From contig OZ243926.1 in NCBI GenBank assembly GCA_965213765.1, forward strand, positions 3,038,001 to 3,102,000: 64,000 nt of DNA, read 5' to 3'. This document shows positions 52,942 to 61,046 of the stretch, one piece after another. The notes beneath the pieces were generated by a model. The model made no database searches, was not told the DNA's origin, and saw nothing but the letters and a program-made list of their open reading frames with translations. The DNA is from JAJDXO01 sp965213765. Lineage in GTDB: Bacteria; Pseudomonadota; Alphaproteobacteria; Rhodospirillales; UBA2165. The position numbers and the translations under genes were made by a program. Position 1 is the stretch's first letter; each line of letters begins with the position of its first letter.

Positions 52942-53697
52942 ATGGCAACCAAGACGACCAAATCGACGATCAAGACAAAGAAAACGACGAAAGCCCCCGC
53001 GAAGTCTGCCAAGAAGACGAAGCCGGCGGCAAAGGCATCAAAGACTGCGAAACCGGCAACTAAAGCGGTGGCTAAAACCACGGCAAAGGCGGCAGCGAAA
53101 CCAAAGGCGGCAGCGAAATCAGCGCCCGCAAAGACCACCAATCCTGCGCCCAAGAACAATTCTGCGCCTAAGAACAAGCCTGCGCCTAAGAAGAAGGCGG
53201 CGGAGCCGAAGTTGGCGTTCAAGGCCGGCGACTACGTGGTTTATCCGACCCATGGGGTCGGGTTGGTTTCCGGAATCGAAAAAGAGACCATCGCCGGGCA
53301 TGAGCTCCGGCTAGTGGTGGTCACGTTCGACAATGATCGCATGACCCTTCGGGTGCCAACCGACAAAATGGAGGTATCGGGTCTCCGCAAGTTGAGCAGT
53401 CGCAAAGTGATGGATAATGCGGTGACGACGCTCAAGGGGCGCGCGCGGATCAAACGCACCATGTGGAGCCGCCGGGCCCAGGAATATGAGGCCAAAATCA
53501 ACTCCGGCGATCCCGTATTCATCGCCGAGGTGGTGCGCGACCTCCACCGCAATGTCGGCCAGCCCGATCAATCGTTCAGCGAGCGGCAGATTTATGAAGC
53601 GGCTTTGGAACGGCTCGCCGGCGAGTTCGCGGCCGTCGAGAGCATCGAGAAGGAAGACGCGACCGAGAAGCTGGAGCAGGTCTTGAACGCCGCTTAG
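52942..53697 (+). CDS. carD: CarD-family transcription regulator with a histone-like Lys/Ala/Pro N-terminal tail
   Basis: A 251-residue RNA-polymerase-binding CarD protein. Residues 1-88 are almost only Lys, Ala, Pro, Thr and Ser (repeats such as KPAAKASKTAKPATKAVAK), like eukaryotic H1 tails; residues 89-150 form the CarD_CdnL_TRCF Tudor-like domain (FKAGDYVVYPTHGVGLVSGI, then LRVPTDKME), and residues 160-251 the helical DNA-contacting domain with VVRDLHRN. CarD stabilises open complexes at weak promoters. The tail is expected to bind DNA non-specifically; most CarD proteins lack it. Followed by a strong terminator. Confidence 0.93.
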   Translation: MATKTTKSTIKTKKTTKAPAKSAKKTKPAAKASKTAKPATKAVAKTTAKAAAKPKAAAKSAPAKTTNPAPKNNSAPKNKPAPKKKAAEPKLAFKAGDYVVYPTHGVGLVSGIEKETIAGHELRLVVVTFDNDRMTLRVPTDKMEVSGLRKLSSRKVMDNAVTTLKGRARIKRTMWSRRAQEYEAKINSGDPVFIAEVVRDLHRNVGQPDQSFSERQIYEAALERLAGEFAAVESIEKEDATEKLEQVLNAA

Positions 53698-53718
53698 CCC
53701 TTGGATCAAAGCGAATTT

Positions 53719-53758
53719 GGCGGGGCGTTAGCGATTTTTTAACGCCCCGCCTCTTTAT
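53719..53758 (+). terminator. Intrinsic terminator after carD
   Basis: GGCGGGGCGTTA (53719-53730) and TAACGCCCCGCC (53740-53751) form a perfect 12-bp stem, followed by TCTTTATT. Located 22 bases after the carD stop. Confidence 0.9.
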
Positions 53759-53801
53759 TGGACGGAACGATCCCCATTGCCTGACACGGACAGTTCCTTT
53801 C

Positions 53802-54602
53802 ATGGAAGTTGCGGAAAAATTCGCGGTTATTCGCGCATCAGGGCGCTACTGGACGGTTGGCGCCGTTCATAGCGAAGCCGACCGGCTGCACGATCTCCAT
53901 CGCCGGATGGAGCAGCGGCTGAAGGACAATGACAAACTCATCTATCTTGGAAATTTTCTCGGCATCGGGGCCGCAGCCGTCGAAACGGTTGACGAAATGC
54001 TGCTTTTCCGCAGGCGCTTCCTCGCCCGGCCCCGGGCTCACATCAAGGATTATGTAATCCTACGGGGCGCGCAGGAGGAGATTTGGCAAAAACTGCTCCA
54101 GATTCAGCTGGCCCTCAATCCTGGCGAGGTGTTGAACTGGATGGTGGAACACGGCGCCGCACCGACGATGCTGTCCTACGGCGCCGACCCCGAAGACGCG
54201 CTTGCCGCTGTTCGGGAGGGCGTGACAGCGCTCAATCGCTGGGCCTCGTCACTGCGCGACCGGATCCGCAGCCTCAATGGCCACGCCGCGCTCATCGCCA
54301 GTCTGCGGCGGGCGGCGTACGGCGACGACGGCGGCATGTTGTTTGTACATTCCGGCCTTGATCCGGCCCGGCCAATTACCAGTCAGGCCGATGATTTTTG
54401 GTGGAATAGCCAGGGTTTCGACGAAATTACTGCGCCCTATGGCACCTACCGCCGCATCGTACGTGGGCACGATCCTCGTGGCGGCGGCGTCCAAATCAAC
54501 CCGTACACCGCGACGATTGATGGCGGCTGTGGTCACGGCGGAAATCTTGTTGCGGCGTGCTTCGACCCGTTGGGCGAGATGGTCGATCTAATCGAAGCCT
54601 AG
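53802..54602 (+). CDS. Metallophosphatase-like protein with degenerate active-site motifs
   Basis: A 266-residue relative of ApaH/PPP-type metallophosphatases (calcineurin fold). The usual GDIHG appears as GAVHSE at residues 20-25, GDxVDRG as GNFLGIG at 50-56 and GNHE as GAQEE at 89-93, so most metal-binding Asp, Asn and His residues are replaced. Later motifs FVHSGLDP near 184 and VRGHDP near 223 are retained. The frame is open and well conserved in overall pattern, which suggests a maintained pseudoenzyme rather than a decaying gene. Possibly a binding protein for a nucleotide or phosphoprotein; function unknown. Confidence 0.8.
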   Translation: MEVAEKFAVIRASGRYWTVGAVHSEADRLHDLHRRMEQRLKDNDKLIYLGNFLGIGAAAVETVDEMLLFRRRFLARPRAHIKDYVILRGAQEEIWQKLLQIQLALNPGEVLNWMVEHGAAPTMLSYGADPEDALAAVREGVTALNRWASSLRDRIRSLNGHAALIASLRRAAYGDDGGMLFVHSGLDPARPITSQADDFWWNSQGFDEITAPYGTYRRIVRGHDPRGGGVQINPYTATIDGGCGHGGNLVAACFDPLGEMVDLIEA

Positions 54603-54614
54603 GATGGCCGGCCG

Positions 54615-55070
54615 TTGCGTATTGTTTCCGGCGGGCAGACGGGAGTCGATCGGGCCGCGCTGGACGTAGCGCTCTTGCTCGACTTCGAGATCGGTGGCTG
54701 GTGTCCCCGAGGCCGGCGCGCCGAAGACGGGCCCATATCCGAATACTATCCATTGGCCGAAACCGCGAGCGCCAACTACAGCCAGCGCACCGAAGCCAAT
54801 GTGCGCGATTCGGACGCCACCCTTATTCTGAGCCGCGGACGACCGTCTGGTGGTACGGCTCTTACCCGTGACACTGCCCGGACGCACAACAAGCCGTTGC
54901 TGGTGCTCGATCTTCGAACGGCAACTCCAGATGATGCCGTCGCCTGGATTAAGCGGCAGGCAATTTCGGTCTTGAATGTGGCCGGGCCCAGGGAGAGTGT
55001 CGCCCCGGGCATCTATGAGGAGGCATCCAGCTACCTGCGGCAGGTGCTCGGCTCGGTCGCTACTCGGTAA
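54615..55070 (+). CDS. Putative molybdenum-carrier / SLOG-type Rossmann protein
   Basis: A 151-residue protein opening LRIVSGGQTGVDRAALDVAL, the nucleotide-binding start of the putative molybdenum carrier family, with GGWCPRGRRAEDG and SRGRPSGGTALTRDTA further on. The start is TTG at 54615; there is no in-frame ATG after the TAG at 54600-54602. It begins 12 bases after the metallophosphatase-like gene and converges with the M48 protease, overlapping its 3' end by 11 bases. Cofactor binding is inferred. Confidence 0.82.
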   Translation: MRIVSGGQTGVDRAALDVALLLDFEIGGWCPRGRRAEDGPISEYYPLAETASANYSQRTEANVRDSDATLILSRGRPSGGTALTRDTARTHNKPLLVLDLRTATPDDAVAWIKRQAISVLNVAGPRESVAPGIYEEASSYLRQVLGSVATR

Positions 55071-56526
55071 CTACCTTCACCAGTTGGCCCGCCCGAAGGG
55101 GTTGGCCGGGTTCCAGCCCGTTCAGAACCCGGAAACGCTCCTCCCGGAGGTCGGAATAGGCCATCTGATCGGCGAACTTCTCCACCGTATCGCCGGCGGT
55201 GACCGCACGAATACGAATGCGGAGCGGTTTCACGAACCCCGCTTCCCGGCGGGTGACGGGTTTCATGCTGAATATCGTTCGCCGTAACTCGGGATCGAGG
55301 CGGCTGGTCTGATTGACCGGCGTGATGAACATGAACCGGTAGATCCGCTGAACGCTTTGCCGGATGGCGACCAGGCGAAGATCCGCCGCACCGTAGGATC
55401 GACGAATTCGGGTGACGCCGGTCACTCCCTGCATGCCGTTGACGGTGATGCCTTCGACGTCGGAAAGCCGCAACCGATTCCCCCACACCGCGGTTAGGTA
55501 CCGGGTCATCGATCCGGTGTAATTGCGCTGCATGTCAAAACGGATAATCGAGTTTGCGTTGTCTCGCGCGATCACCGCGCGTCGGCCGTTGAACAGGGTA
55601 AATCCGGGCGGCACCCGGAACTTGAAGAGGAGCTCGGGGTGGATGAATTCCTGTCCGCGGACGAATCCTTCCTTGGGATCGTCGCCGAACAACAGCCCGT
55701 CGAGCGATGCCAGATAGTCGACCCGGGCGCGCTTCGTTCCGGTCCGCACGTTGCCTCTCGCCGCCTTGATGGCCGCCCGCACACGCTCGATCGGCCTCGG
55801 GTGGGTGGCGAGAAAATCAACCTCGTCCACCCGGTTTGGCGACTTACCCCTTATTTTCGCTTCCAGCGCGCCATGGGCCCGCATTCGGGTAAGGAAGCTG
55901 GCCATGGCTTCGTCGGCATAGCCGGTACGGCCCAGGTACCGAACCCCCAGCGAATCCGCCTCGAATTCCTGCTGCCGGGAAAATCCACGCAGCGCCCAAT
56001 TGGCTGCCGTCCCTAAAACCTGGTCTGCCGCACTGGACTCCAGAATGACACCCAACACGGTTACGCCGAGCCCGGCCGCAACCGTGCCGCCGTATCGCTC
56101 GGCTGAATGCCGGGCGGTGACGTGGCCGATCTCGTGGGCGATGACGCCCGCCAACTCCGCTTCGTCGCCGGCCAGGGCCATGAGGCCGCGGGTGACGTAG
56201 ACATATCCGCCGGGGAGCGCAAAGGCGTTGATCTGGTCCGAATTTAGGATGGTGAATGTAAAGCCCAGGTCCGGCAGTTCCGAGGTTTTGGCCAGATCCT
56301 GGCCGATCCGATTGACATAGGCAGCGAGTTTCTTGTCTTCGTATACGCCGCCGAATTCTTCGAGAATCTTGGGATGCTCTTGAGCGCCGATGTTCTTTTC
56401 ATCGGCCAAGCTCATACTGCCGGTGAAGATACGCTTGCCGGTCGCCGGGGCGGTAGCGCACGCTGCCAGCCCGCCCATCAGCAGGATGAGGCCCAGGATC
56501 TTTGCTGTCTGTCGCCCAAGGATCAT
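55060..56526 (-). CDS. M48-family metalloprotease lipoprotein (BepA/LoiP-like)
   Basis: A 488-residue periplasmic zinc protease. Lipoprotein signal with lipobox GGLAAC (Cys23), M48 zinc motif HEIGH at 131-135 followed by VTARHSAERYGG, and the third ligand region QEFEADSLGVRYLG near residue 195. The C-terminal third ends with IRIRAVTAGDTVEKFADQMA and QPLRAGQLVKVVT, a LysM-like peptidoglycan-binding unit. Role in outer-membrane protein quality control is inferred from family. Its start overlaps the SNase-like stop. Confidence 0.92.
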   Translation of the reverse strand: MILGRQTAKILGLILLMGGLAACATAPATGKRIFTGSMSLADEKNIGAQEHPKILEEFGGVYEDKKLAAYVNRIGQDLAKTSELPDLGFTFTILNSDQINAFALPGGYVYVTRGLMALAGDEAELAGVIAHEIGHVTARHSAERYGGTVAAGLGVTVLGVILESSAADQVLGTAANWALRGFSRQQEFEADSLGVRYLGRTGYADEAMASFLTRMRAHGALEAKIRGKSPNRVDEVDFLATHPRPIERVRAAIKAARGNVRTGTKRARVDYLASLDGLLFGDDPKEGFVRGQEFIHPELLFKFRVPPGFTLFNGRRAVIARDNANSIIRFDMQRNYTGSMTRYLTAVWGNRLRLSDVEGITVNGMQGVTGVTRIRRSYGAADLRLVAIRQSVQRIYRFMFITPVNQTSRLDPELRRTIFSMKPVTRREAGFVKPLRIRIRAVTAGDTVEKFADQMAYSDLREERFRVLNGLEPGQPLRAGQLVKVVTE

Positions 56527-57380
56527 TCGCCAACGATCTCTATTTGCTCAGGGTGCGTCACCTCGATCATAGGACCGTTGAAGGATTTCAGCCAGCCGCG
56601 GACACGGATGGTTTTGCCGGACAGTGACGTGACATCAATCCCGCTCGATTTGAATAGCCGCATCCACTTCGGGGCGATGGAAATCGTGAAATCGGTCCGC
56701 CAATCGGGGGAGAAATTCAGATAGGCGCGGCCTCTGATGATCGCCGCCGCCACGATTTGATCCTCAACAATCTGGAAGCTGCCGATATGGCGGCCGGCAT
56801 CCTCGGTTCGCCGAACCTGATAGAACCGATTGCGCCAGATGCCGCGTCTGGTTGCCCTCGCTTCGCGCTCGAACTCCAGCATGGCCGGGACGGCGGCCCG
56901 GTTATCCGGAAGGGTATAAACCCGGGCCAATCCCCGTCGCAGCAATTCGCCCTGGATCCAGAAATCGTTCGGTGTATAGAGATGGGCCAGCAGCCGGCCG
57001 TGCCGGTCCAATCGCTCACCACCGAACGCAAGCACCATTTCCCGGCCGAGCGTCAGCTCCTCAAGCGCGGCCCTTGCGCGATCGGCCAATGGCCATTTGC
57101 GGATATGGGGCCGCCCCAGCGGAGGTTTGGGCGCTTGAATACCCGCCAGACGGATTTCCCGGGATCGGCCGGCCGGCTTGGCGAGCACGACCGTATCTCC
57201 GTCAACGACGGATTCGATCCGGACCATGGCTCCCGGCGTGAGATCGGGCTCGACGGCGAGCACGGCCTCACCCGCGGCGCCGACTGCTAAAGCCCCGGCG
57301 AGCACGCCCGATAACATCCCCGGCGGAAGCCGCCGAACCGCTTTAGGTCGGGAGATTAATGAGTATGATGCAAGGACCAT
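56523..57380 (-). CDS. Staphylococcal-nuclease-like (SNase) protein, probably exported
   Basis: A 285-residue protein with an N-terminal basic/hydrophobic export signal (RPKAVRRLPPGMLSGVLAGA then LAVGAAGEAVLA), an OB-fold SNase domain with VVDGDTVVLAK, IRLAGIQAPKPP and GGERLDRHGRLLAHLY, and a C-terminal OB-like region with GKTIRVRGWLKSFNGPMIEV. The usual catalytic Glu after GIDAP is a Lys here, so nuclease activity is doubtful. The start is uncertain: ATG 57380 keeps the Arg-rich signal; ATG 57317 gives a shorter signal. The stop overlaps the M48 protease start by four bases. Confidence 0.8.
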   Translation of the reverse strand: MVLASYSLISRPKAVRRLPPGMLSGVLAGALAVGAAGEAVLAVEPDLTPGAMVRIESVVDGDTVVLAKPAGRSREIRLAGIQAPKPPLGRPHIRKWPLADRARAALEELTLGREMVLAFGGERLDRHGRLLAHLYTPNDFWIQGELLRRGLARVYTLPDNRAAVPAMLEFEREARATRRGIWRNRFYQVRRTEDAGRHIGSFQIVEDQIVAAAIIRGRAYLNFSPDWRTDFTISIAPKWMRLFKSSGIDVTSLSGKTIRVRGWLKSFNGPMIEVTHPEQIEIVGE

Positions 57381-57433
57381 CGTTTTATGCGTTGGCTCCG
57401 AACAACCCTCCATATCCTCAGCTGGCGGAAACC

Positions 57434-58399
57434 ATGGACGTCGCCTCAACCCAATATCAGATGTTTCCGGAAATCGAGCCCTTCAACTCCGGCATGCTCG
57501 ATCTCGACGGACATCATAAGATGTACTGGGAGGTATCAGGCAACCCCGAGGGACGGCCGATCTTGTTTATGCACGGCGGGCCGGGCGCGGGCGCCTCGGC
57601 TTCGCACCGCCGGTTTTTCGACCCCGAGCACTATCGGATCATTGTTTATGATCAGCGCGGTGCCGGGCGCTCCAAACCATTTGCGGATGTCACCGACAAC
57701 ACGACACAGCACCTGGTCGCCGACGTGGAGCGGCTGCGTGAGCATCTAAAAATCGACAGCTGGCTGCTGTTCGGAGGCTCTTGGGGCAGTTCCCTGGCGC
57801 TCGCCTATGCTATTGCCCACCCGGACCGGGCCCAAGGCATGATCCTCCGGGGCCTGTTCCTGTGTACCGCCGGTGAAGTGGGTTGGTTCCTCGGCGGCAT
57901 TGCGCGGGTGTTTCCCGAGCCATGGCGGGAGTTCCTGGAATTTCTGCCCGAGGACGAGCGCCGGGATCCGCTGAGCAGCTATCATGCGCGCCTGATGAAC
58001 GAGGACCCGACCGTCCATGGCCCGGCGGCCCGGACGTGGGCGCGGTTCGAGGGCGCGTGTTCGACATTGCTGCCAAATCACCGCGGCGTTTCCGGATTGG
58101 AATCCGGCCGCGCGGGGCTGGCTCTTGCACGCATCGAGGCACACTATTTCGTCAACGATCTGTTCCTTCCCGATAGGTATTTTTTCGATCATCTCGACAC
58201 GATCCGGCATCTTCCGGCCGTTATCGTGCAGGGCCGCTACGACATGGTCTGCCCGGTGATCACCGCCGACGCCTTCACCGCCGCTTGGCCGGAAGCGGAT
58301 TACATGATTATTCCGGATGCCGGCCATTCGGCCATGGAGCCGTCCATCCGCTCGGCGCTTGTCGGCTGTACCGAGCGGTTCAAGACCCGGAGGGTCTAG
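57434..58399 (+). CDS. pip: Proline iminopeptidase
   Basis: Alpha/beta-hydrolase removing N-terminal proline from peptides (family S33). The 321-residue protein has MHGGPGAGAS near residue 46 (oxyanion hole), the nucleophile in GGSWGSS at residues 114-120, Asp in GRYDMVCP, and His in DAGHSAMEP. ATG 57434 gives the normal family length; an upstream in-frame ATG at 57359 adds 25 residues. Its TAG stop lies in the terminal CTAG of the following inverted-repeat element. Confidence 0.93.
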   Translation: MDVASTQYQMFPEIEPFNSGMLDLDGHHKMYWEVSGNPEGRPILFMHGGPGAGASASHRRFFDPEHYRIIVYDQRGAGRSKPFADVTDNTTQHLVADVERLREHLKIDSWLLFGGSWGSSLALAYAIAHPDRAQGMILRGLFLCTAGEVGWFLGGIARVFPEPWREFLEFLPEDERRDPLSSYHARLMNEDPTVHGPAARTWARFEGACSTLLPNHRGVSGLESGRAGLALARIEAHYFVNDLFLPDRYFFDHLDTIRHLPAVIVQGRYDMVCPVITADAFTAAWPEADYMIIPDAGHSAMEPSIRSALVGCTERFKTRRV

Positions 58400-58673
58400 G
58401 GTCCGTACTCAATTAGGGGATACTCCTTTTTGCCTCCTCTCACCCGGGAAAGGGGGAGAAGGGACGCACGGCAAGCCTCCTCTCCCCGCTCACCCGCAAG
58501 TCGTCATCACCGGGTCGGTCAATTCGTCCGAATTGACCTTATTTGACCCGGTGATCCGCGCCTCGCGGCACGGTACACGTGGATGGCCGGGTCGCGGCCC
58601 GGCCATGACGCGATCATTTTATGCCTCATCGCCGCAATACTCCTATGGCGGCTCAATTAAATCCGGACCCTAG
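58396..58673. repeat. Intergenic element with CTAGGGTCCG inverted ends and a large internal palindrome
   Basis: CTAGGGTCCG at 58396-58405 is matched inverted by CGGACCCTAG at 58664-58673, with loosely matching AATT-containing extensions. The left CTAG holds the pip stop. Inside, ATCACCGGGTC/GACCCGGTGAT (58506-58516, 58545-58555) encloses GGTCAATTC/GAATTGACC (58517-58525, 58530-58538). A REP-like TGGCCGGG/CCCGGCCA hairpin follows near 58583-58606. No coding potential. Different in sequence from the 7696 and 61047 elements but with the same kind of CTAG tip and placement. Confidence 0.7.
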
Positions 58674-58726
58674 CGCAGGGCAGGTTTATTGTCCGTCCGG
58701 CGCCCTATGCTATAACCCCGGCTATC

Positions 58727-58803
58727 GGCCCCGTAGCTCAGCCGGATAGAGCACCAGATTCCTAATCTGGGGGTCACAGGTTCGAATCCTGTCGGGGTCG
58801 CCA
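58727..58803 (+). tRNA. tRNA-Arg (anticodon CCU)
   Basis: Cloverleaf sequence of 77 bases with CCA encoded. Acceptor stem GGCCCCG pairs with CGGGGTC (one G-U), the D arm contains AGCTCAGCCGGATAGAGC, the anticodon stem CCAGA/TCTGG encloses TTCCTAA with CCT at the anticodon, and the T arm contains GGTTCGAATCC. Confidence 0.97.
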
Positions 58804-58829
58804 GCATTGCGTTGGTCAAGGGGAAGACG

Positions 58830-59222
58830 ATGCCGGTACGAATTGAGGGCGGATGCGCCTGCGGCGCCGTACGCTACCGGTCGCGCGAAGCGCCCAAGTT
58901 CTCCTTTCATTGCCATTGCCGTCAATGCCAGCAAGCCACCGGTACCGGCCATTCAAGCCTGCTGATGGTGCCGGCCGCGAGTCTGGAGGTCGAAGGAGAG
59001 CTCAAATACTTCGAGACGGCCGCCGACAGCGGAAATGCGGTGAGCCACGGTTTCTGTCCCAATTGCGGCTGCCCCCTGATCAGTTTCAGCGCCGGCTTTC
59101 CGGACAATCGGTACGTCATGGTTGGCAGCTTGGATGATCCCAGCGGCTTTGCACCGCGGAAAGCGATATTCGTGGAGTCGGCTCACGCCTGGGACCATAT
59201 GGACCCCAAACTAGCCGACTAG
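58830..59222 (+). CDS. GFA-family (glutathione-dependent formaldehyde-activating-like) zinc protein
   Basis: A 130-residue protein with zinc-binding GGCACGAVRY, HCHCRQCQQATG and GFCPNCGCPL, the CENP-V/GFA fold. Members include S-(hydroxymethyl)glutathione synthase, but most are of unknown function. ATG 58830 follows AAGGGGAAG. The stop is followed by short tandem TGGCCCCCTA-type repeats (59235-59270). Confidence 0.9.
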   Translation: MPVRIEGGCACGAVRYRSREAPKFSFHCHCRQCQQATGTGHSSLLMVPAASLEVEGELKYFETAADSGNAVSHGFCPNCGCPLISFSAGFPDNRYVMVGSLDDPSGFAPRKAIFVESAHAWDHMDPKLAD

Positions 59223-59260
59223 TCCCCCCGGCGGCCCCCAAGTGGCCCCCTAATGGCCCC

Positions 59261-60214
59261 CTAATGGCCCCAAGTATTGTCGTAGTCCCGTTTGGCTTCC
59301 TCGGTCAGGAATTCATCCTCAATTTCCCGAACGCGATCGCTGCCGATGAGTGATTTTTGATTGGCCCGGCCCCATTTGGATTGCCGTGCGCGCTCGTGGA
59401 ATTCGTTCAGTGCGGCCGGGCCCCGTTCGAACATGTCGTTCATCACTTCCCAGGCAGCCTGCATGCCGACGGTTGCGAAATAGACCGGGTAAAGGGCGAT
59501 CCGGACACCCAGCTGGTTGTACTCTTCGAGGCTTGGTGCGGGCTCCTCGCGGCCGCCCCAGATCACCTGAACCGGGGCTGGTATCTCACGGCAGGCACGC
59601 TCCAAATCCTTGCGCGTCTCCACGGAATTCAGCCAGACGTAGTCGGCGCGGCCTTCTTCCACATAGGCGATGCAGCGCTCCAGCGCCTGCTCGAAATCTC
59701 CACCTTCGGCGCCCAGGGTGTCGTTTCGGGCGCAGATCAGGAAATCCGGCGCTACCTCGTCACGGGCAGCTGCCGCGGCCTTCATCTTGCCGACGTGTTC
59801 GTCCATGGAAATCACCCGCCGCCCTGCGAGGGTTGCCGATTTCTTGGGGGCTTCCTGGTCCTCGATATTCATTGCCGCCAGTCCGGCCGCGGCTATCTCC
59901 TGTACGGCAAAGTGGACGTTGACCGCATTGCCAAATCCCGTATCCGCATCAAGCTGGAGTGGAATAGATGTTCTCGATGCGCAATGCCGTCCGTGGTCTA
60001 CAATATCCCGAAGCCCCAGAATTCCATTGTCCGGCACGCCCAAGAGGAACGCCGCCATCTGCGATCCGGCGAGGAAGAAGGCCTCGTAACCGATTTCCTC
60101 GGCCATTCTGGCGTAAAGGGGACTGAAACCGCCCGGCATGATCGTTACGCGGTCGCGATCCAGGATTTCTCTCAGCGATTGACGTTTCTGGTGGGTGTCT
60201 GGCCTGTCGCTCAC
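59261..60214 (-). CDS. Isocitrate lyase / PEP mutase superfamily enzyme lacking the KKCGH motif
   Basis: A 317-residue member of the C-C/P-C bond lyase family: VTIMPGGFSPLYARMAEEIG, LQLDADTGFGNAVNV (metal Asp), AAMNIEDQEAPKKSATLAGR, and ICARNDTLGAEGGDFEQALE. Where isocitrate and methylisocitrate lyases have K[KR]CGH, this protein has KKSATL, so the catalytic Cys is absent; it may be a 2,3-dimethylmalate- or phosphono-type lyase or an oxaloacetate decarboxylase. GTG 60214 (VSDRPDT) is preferred with GGAG upstream; an ATG at 60235 is also possible. Confidence 0.82.
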   Translation of the reverse strand: MSDRPDTHQKRQSLREILDRDRVTIMPGGFSPLYARMAEEIGYEAFFLAGSQMAAFLLGVPDNGILGLRDIVDHGRHCASRTSIPLQLDADTGFGNAVNVHFAVQEIAAAGLAAMNIEDQEAPKKSATLAGRRVISMDEHVGKMKAAAAARDEVAPDFLICARNDTLGAEGGDFEQALERCIAYVEEGRADYVWLNSVETRKDLERACREIPAPVQVIWGGREEPAPSLEEYNQLGVRIALYPVYFATVGMQAAWEVMNDMFERGPAALNEFHERARQSKWGRANQKSLIGSDRVREIEDEFLTEEAKRDYDNTWGH

Positions 60215-60301
60215 CGTATGTCTCCGACAATTCATTTTCGCCCGCCCTCGCGCCAGTCTATGGTTTGGATCAAGATCGGCAATCCAAAGAAGGGGGGATC
60301 A

Positions 60302-61036
60302 ATGCTGAAGCTCTATCACTTTTGGAGCTCAACCTGCTCCAAGAAGGTTCGTATAACGCTGGCCGAAAAAGGCCTGGACTGGGAAAGCCATCACATCGAC
60401 CTCGGTCCGAAGCAGGAAAATACCGAGCCGTGGTACGTGAAGCTGAACCCCAACGGGGTCGTTCCGACACTTGATCATGACGGCCGGATCATTATCGAAT
60501 CCAACGTGATAATCGAGTACCTGGACGACGTCTTTCCCGACGTCCGATTGCGGCCCGGGGATGCCTATGAGCGGGCGCAAATGCGCATTTGGTTGGATCG
60601 GACCGAACATGTGGTCCACAAGAACGTCAATATGGTCTCGTTCAATAAGCGGTTCCTGCCGCGCGTTGCCGAGAAATCGGATGCGGAAAAGGAGGCGGTG
60701 ATCAATCGGATGCCGAACCTGGAAAAGCGCCAGGAAATGTTGCGGCGGCTGAGGGCCGGCGTGTCGGTGGACGACGAGGCACGTGCCGAGGCCGCGATCG
60801 CCGGGGTGATGGATATGATGGAGATGCAGCTCGGGCAGACGCCGTGGTTGGCTGGAGAAGAGTTTTCTCTCGCCGATATCTGCATTACGCCGTTCATCGA
60901 ACGGTTTGGGGCCAATGAGCTTACCGCGCTGATCGATTGGCAGTCGCGGCCGGCGGTCGGAGATTGGTGGCGGCGCATCCAGTCCCGGCCGTCCTATGAC
61001 GAAGGGATGAATTTCCCAAACCCGGCGGCGGCCTGA
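60302..61036 (+). CDS. Glutathione S-transferase family protein
   Basis: A 244-residue GST with an N-terminal thioredoxin-like domain (MLKLYHFWSSTCSKKVRITL, NPNGVVPTLDHDG, IIESNVIIEYLDDVFPD) and an all-helical C-terminal domain with LAGEEFSLADICITPFIERF. The SSTCSKK stretch near residue 9 holds the candidate catalytic Ser/Cys, typical of beta/zeta-like bacterial GSTs. Strong GGGGGG ribosome-binding stretch upstream. It is followed after ten bases by the short palindromic element. Confidence 0.9.
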   Translation: MLKLYHFWSSTCSKKVRITLAEKGLDWESHHIDLGPKQENTEPWYVKLNPNGVVPTLDHDGRIIIESNVIIEYLDDVFPDVRLRPGDAYERAQMRIWLDRTEHVVHKNVNMVSFNKRFLPRVAEKSDAEKEAVINRMPNLEKRQEMLRRLRAGVSVDDEARAEAAIAGVMDMMEMQLGQTPWLAGEEFSLADICITPFIERFGANELTALIDWQSRPAVGDWWRRIQSRPSYDEGMNFPNPAAA

Positions 61037-61046
61037 GCCCGCCCCC

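Noticed and set aside
59235..59270. Short tandem TGGCCCCCTA-type units after the GFA gene considered as a regulatory array.
   Set aside because: Only two to three imperfect units of low complexity in the gap between convergent genes; probably slippage.
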